Origin: Nodosilinea nodulosa PCC 7104
GTDB lineage: Bacteria; Cyanobacteriota; Cyanobacteriia; Phormidesmidales; Phormidesmidaceae
Reading direction: 5' to 3'
NCBI RefSeq assembly: GCF_000309385.1
Contig: NZ_JH976537.1
Span: forward strand, 3,156,540 to 3,220,539
DNA length: 64,000 nt
Shown here: positions 62,991-64,000 of the stretch, one piece after another
How positions within the stretch are numbered: position 1 is the stretch's first letter
Layout: each line of letters opens with the position of its first letter
Translations under genes and position numbers: made by a program
Notes under the pieces: generated by a model
What the model was told of the DNA's origin: nothing
The model's database searches: none
What the model saw: only the letters and a program-made list of their open reading frames with translations

Positions 62991-63476
62991 ATGGTTTCTA
63001 CGATTCGCGGCTATTTGCAGCCCATTGCCGATTTCTTTGCCGGGTTTGGCACCCCCGAGCCGATTGTCCACTGGGGCCACCCGCTGATGATGGGCATTGT
63101 GGTGTTTGTCATGGGCAGCTTTACCGCCTATCTGGGCTGGAAGGGCCGCATTGGCGACGACGACCCCCAGAAAAAAGCCGAAAACCGCCACAGCCACAAG
63201 CGTCTGGCCCTGTGGATGTTTACCTTTATTAGCCTGGGCTATACCGGCGGCGTGCTGTCGCTGGTCATGCAGGAAAAAGATATCTTTCAAAGCCCCCACT
63301 TTTGGACGGGCAGCCTGGTGATCATCCTGCTGGCCGTTAACGGGGCGATTTCGCTCACCAAGTTTGGCGGCGGCAAAGCCTCGCTGCGCACGGCCCACGC
63401 CTACCTGGGCAGCGTTGCCCTGGCGGTGATGTTTGTCCACGCCTTTTTGGGTCTGCGCCTGGGCCTGTCGATTTAG
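62991..63476 (+). CDS. DUF4079 membrane protein
   Basis: 161 residues from the ATG at 62991 (the ATG directly before it, 62988, is too close to the GGAG). Four hydrophobic segments are visible: PLMMGIVVFVMGSFTAYLGW, LALWMFTFISLGYTGGVLSL, FWTGSLVIILLAVNGAISL and AYLGSVALAVMFVHAFLGLR. Conserved His residues (HWGHP, RHSHKR, TAHAYLG, VHAFLG) recall cytochrome b561-like heme ligands, but heme binding is only a possibility. The family is common in cyanobacteria and plastid-bearing lineages, with unknown function. Confidence 0.88.
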   Translation: MVSTIRGYLQPIADFFAGFGTPEPIVHWGHPLMMGIVVFVMGSFTAYLGWKGRIGDDDPQKKAENRHSHKRLALWMFTFISLGYTGGVLSLVMQEKDIFQSPHFWTGSLVIILLAVNGAISLTKFGGGKASLRTAHAYLGSVALAVMFVHAFLGLRLGLSI

Positions 63477-63593
63477 GGATTCTGCCTGTGGGGGGCGTGA
63501 TGGGGAGAATGCCTGCATCAGCAGCCGCTACCCTTGGTTACGATAAGGCATACGATGTTGCGCCGGAAGTATTGCGCCGGAAGGACTAGGGCT

Positions 63594-64000
63594 ATGACGT
63601 CCACTCCCCTACAGACTCTGCCTACGGACGATCAACGCGTGGTTTACGCTGGCATTAGCTGGCAGCAGTTTAAGCTCATTCAGGCCGGGTTTGCCCAGTC
63701 GCCGGGGGTGCGGCTGGGCTACTACCACAACACCATTGAGATTCTGATGCCAGGGCGCGACCACGAAATGGTTAGTCGGCTGATCGGTTTTTTGATTGGC
63801 CTATTTTGCCTGGAGAATGCGATCGAATTTGAGCCCACTGGCTCTATGACCCAGGAAAAAGAAGGAGAAGTCTCTGCCCAGGCAGATGAATCTTACTGTT
63901 TTGGTGAGTCAAAACCCATTCCTGACCTGTCTATTGAAGTGGTCTTTACCAGTGGCGGTATGGGCAAGCTCCAGCGCTACCAGGCCCTTGGCGTGCCCGA
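63594..64000 (+). CDS. Uma2-family endonuclease, 3' end outside window
   Basis: The first 135 codons of a Uma2 protein, running off the right edge. The start is ATG at 63594 (MTSTPLQTLPTDDQRVVYAG). Family features seen: ISWQQFKLIQAGFAQSPGVR, LGYYHNTIEILMPGRDHEMV, FEPTGSMTQ, and the active-site strand PIPDLSIEVVFTSGGMGKLQ, with RYQALGVPE just before the edge. This is the second Uma2 gene of the window. Immediately upstream, ATTGCGCCGGAAG is present as a short direct repeat (63557-63582). Confidence 0.88.
   Translation, partial: MTSTPLQTLPTDDQRVVYAGISWQQFKLIQAGFAQSPGVRLGYYHNTIEILMPGRDHEMVSRLIGFLIGLFCLENAIEFEPTGSMTQEKEGEVSAQADESYCFGESKPIPDLSIEVVFTSGGMGKLQRYQALGVP

Overview
This window is from a cyanobacterium. 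It carries psaA-psaB (photosystem I core), psbY (photosystem II), a D27-like DUF4033 protein, two Uma2 endonucleases, cyanobacterial pentapeptide and AAA-like families, and very many HIP1-type GCGATCGC octamers. Base composition is moderately GC-rich. Gene content plus the many short G/A-rich intergenic tracts suggest a filamentous Leptolyngbya/Nodosilinea-like lineage; that placement is inference, since no 16S gene is present.

Layout. 1-661: 3' part of an IS982-family element cut by the window edge. 0.8-8.1 kb: the rimP-nusA-rnpM(ylxR)-infB translation/transcription cluster, a low-complexity-tail membrane protein and a small conserved-looking protein. 8.1-12.4 kb: nucleotide-sugar epimerase (apparently without a standard start codon), pnp and tpiA. 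12.4-14.2 kb: a ROK/polyphosphate-glucokinase-like gene split by a complete IS982 element with a 5-bp target duplication. 14.2-18.6 kb: two pentapeptide-repeat proteins, a membrane protein, ruvB and a zinc-ribbon protein.

18.9-27.5 kb is the accessory, decaying part. A TIR + AAA-like ATPase gene is cut near its 3' end by an IS630 element. Then come a RelE/ParE-type toxin-antitoxin pair, a complete IS5 element, and a second AAA-like ATPase gene that runs into a tetratricopeptide array but has an in-frame TGA. The array is coded by nearly identical 120-bp DNA repeats. This looks like a STAND-type signalling or defence locus and is the best place in the window for an undescribed system, but it is visibly damaged.

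27.5-35.8 kb: Uma2 endonuclease, a GldA/F/G-like ABC cluster, a D27-like protein, an ABC exporter, rdgB, and psbY (39 codons). 36.7-41.3 kb: psaA-psaB with a strong hairpin between the genes. 42-45 kb: three glycosyltransferases. 45.4-49.1 kb: topoisomerase IB and a KefF-KefB-like pair. 49.2-52.9 kb: a large GAF/PAS histidine kinase whose receiver domain lies in another frame, probably a frameshifted hybrid kinase. 53.3-64 kb: BamE-like protein, murJ, DUF3782-like nuclease-fold protein, UvrD-type helicase, a 44-aa protein behind a well-folded RNA leader, an EnvC-like M23 peptidase, an Lrp-LysE pair, DUF4079 protein, and a Uma2 gene running off the right edge.

No tRNA, rRNA, CRISPR array or replication origin was recognised. 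All function calls come from reading the translated sequences and recalled family features; no database search was possible.
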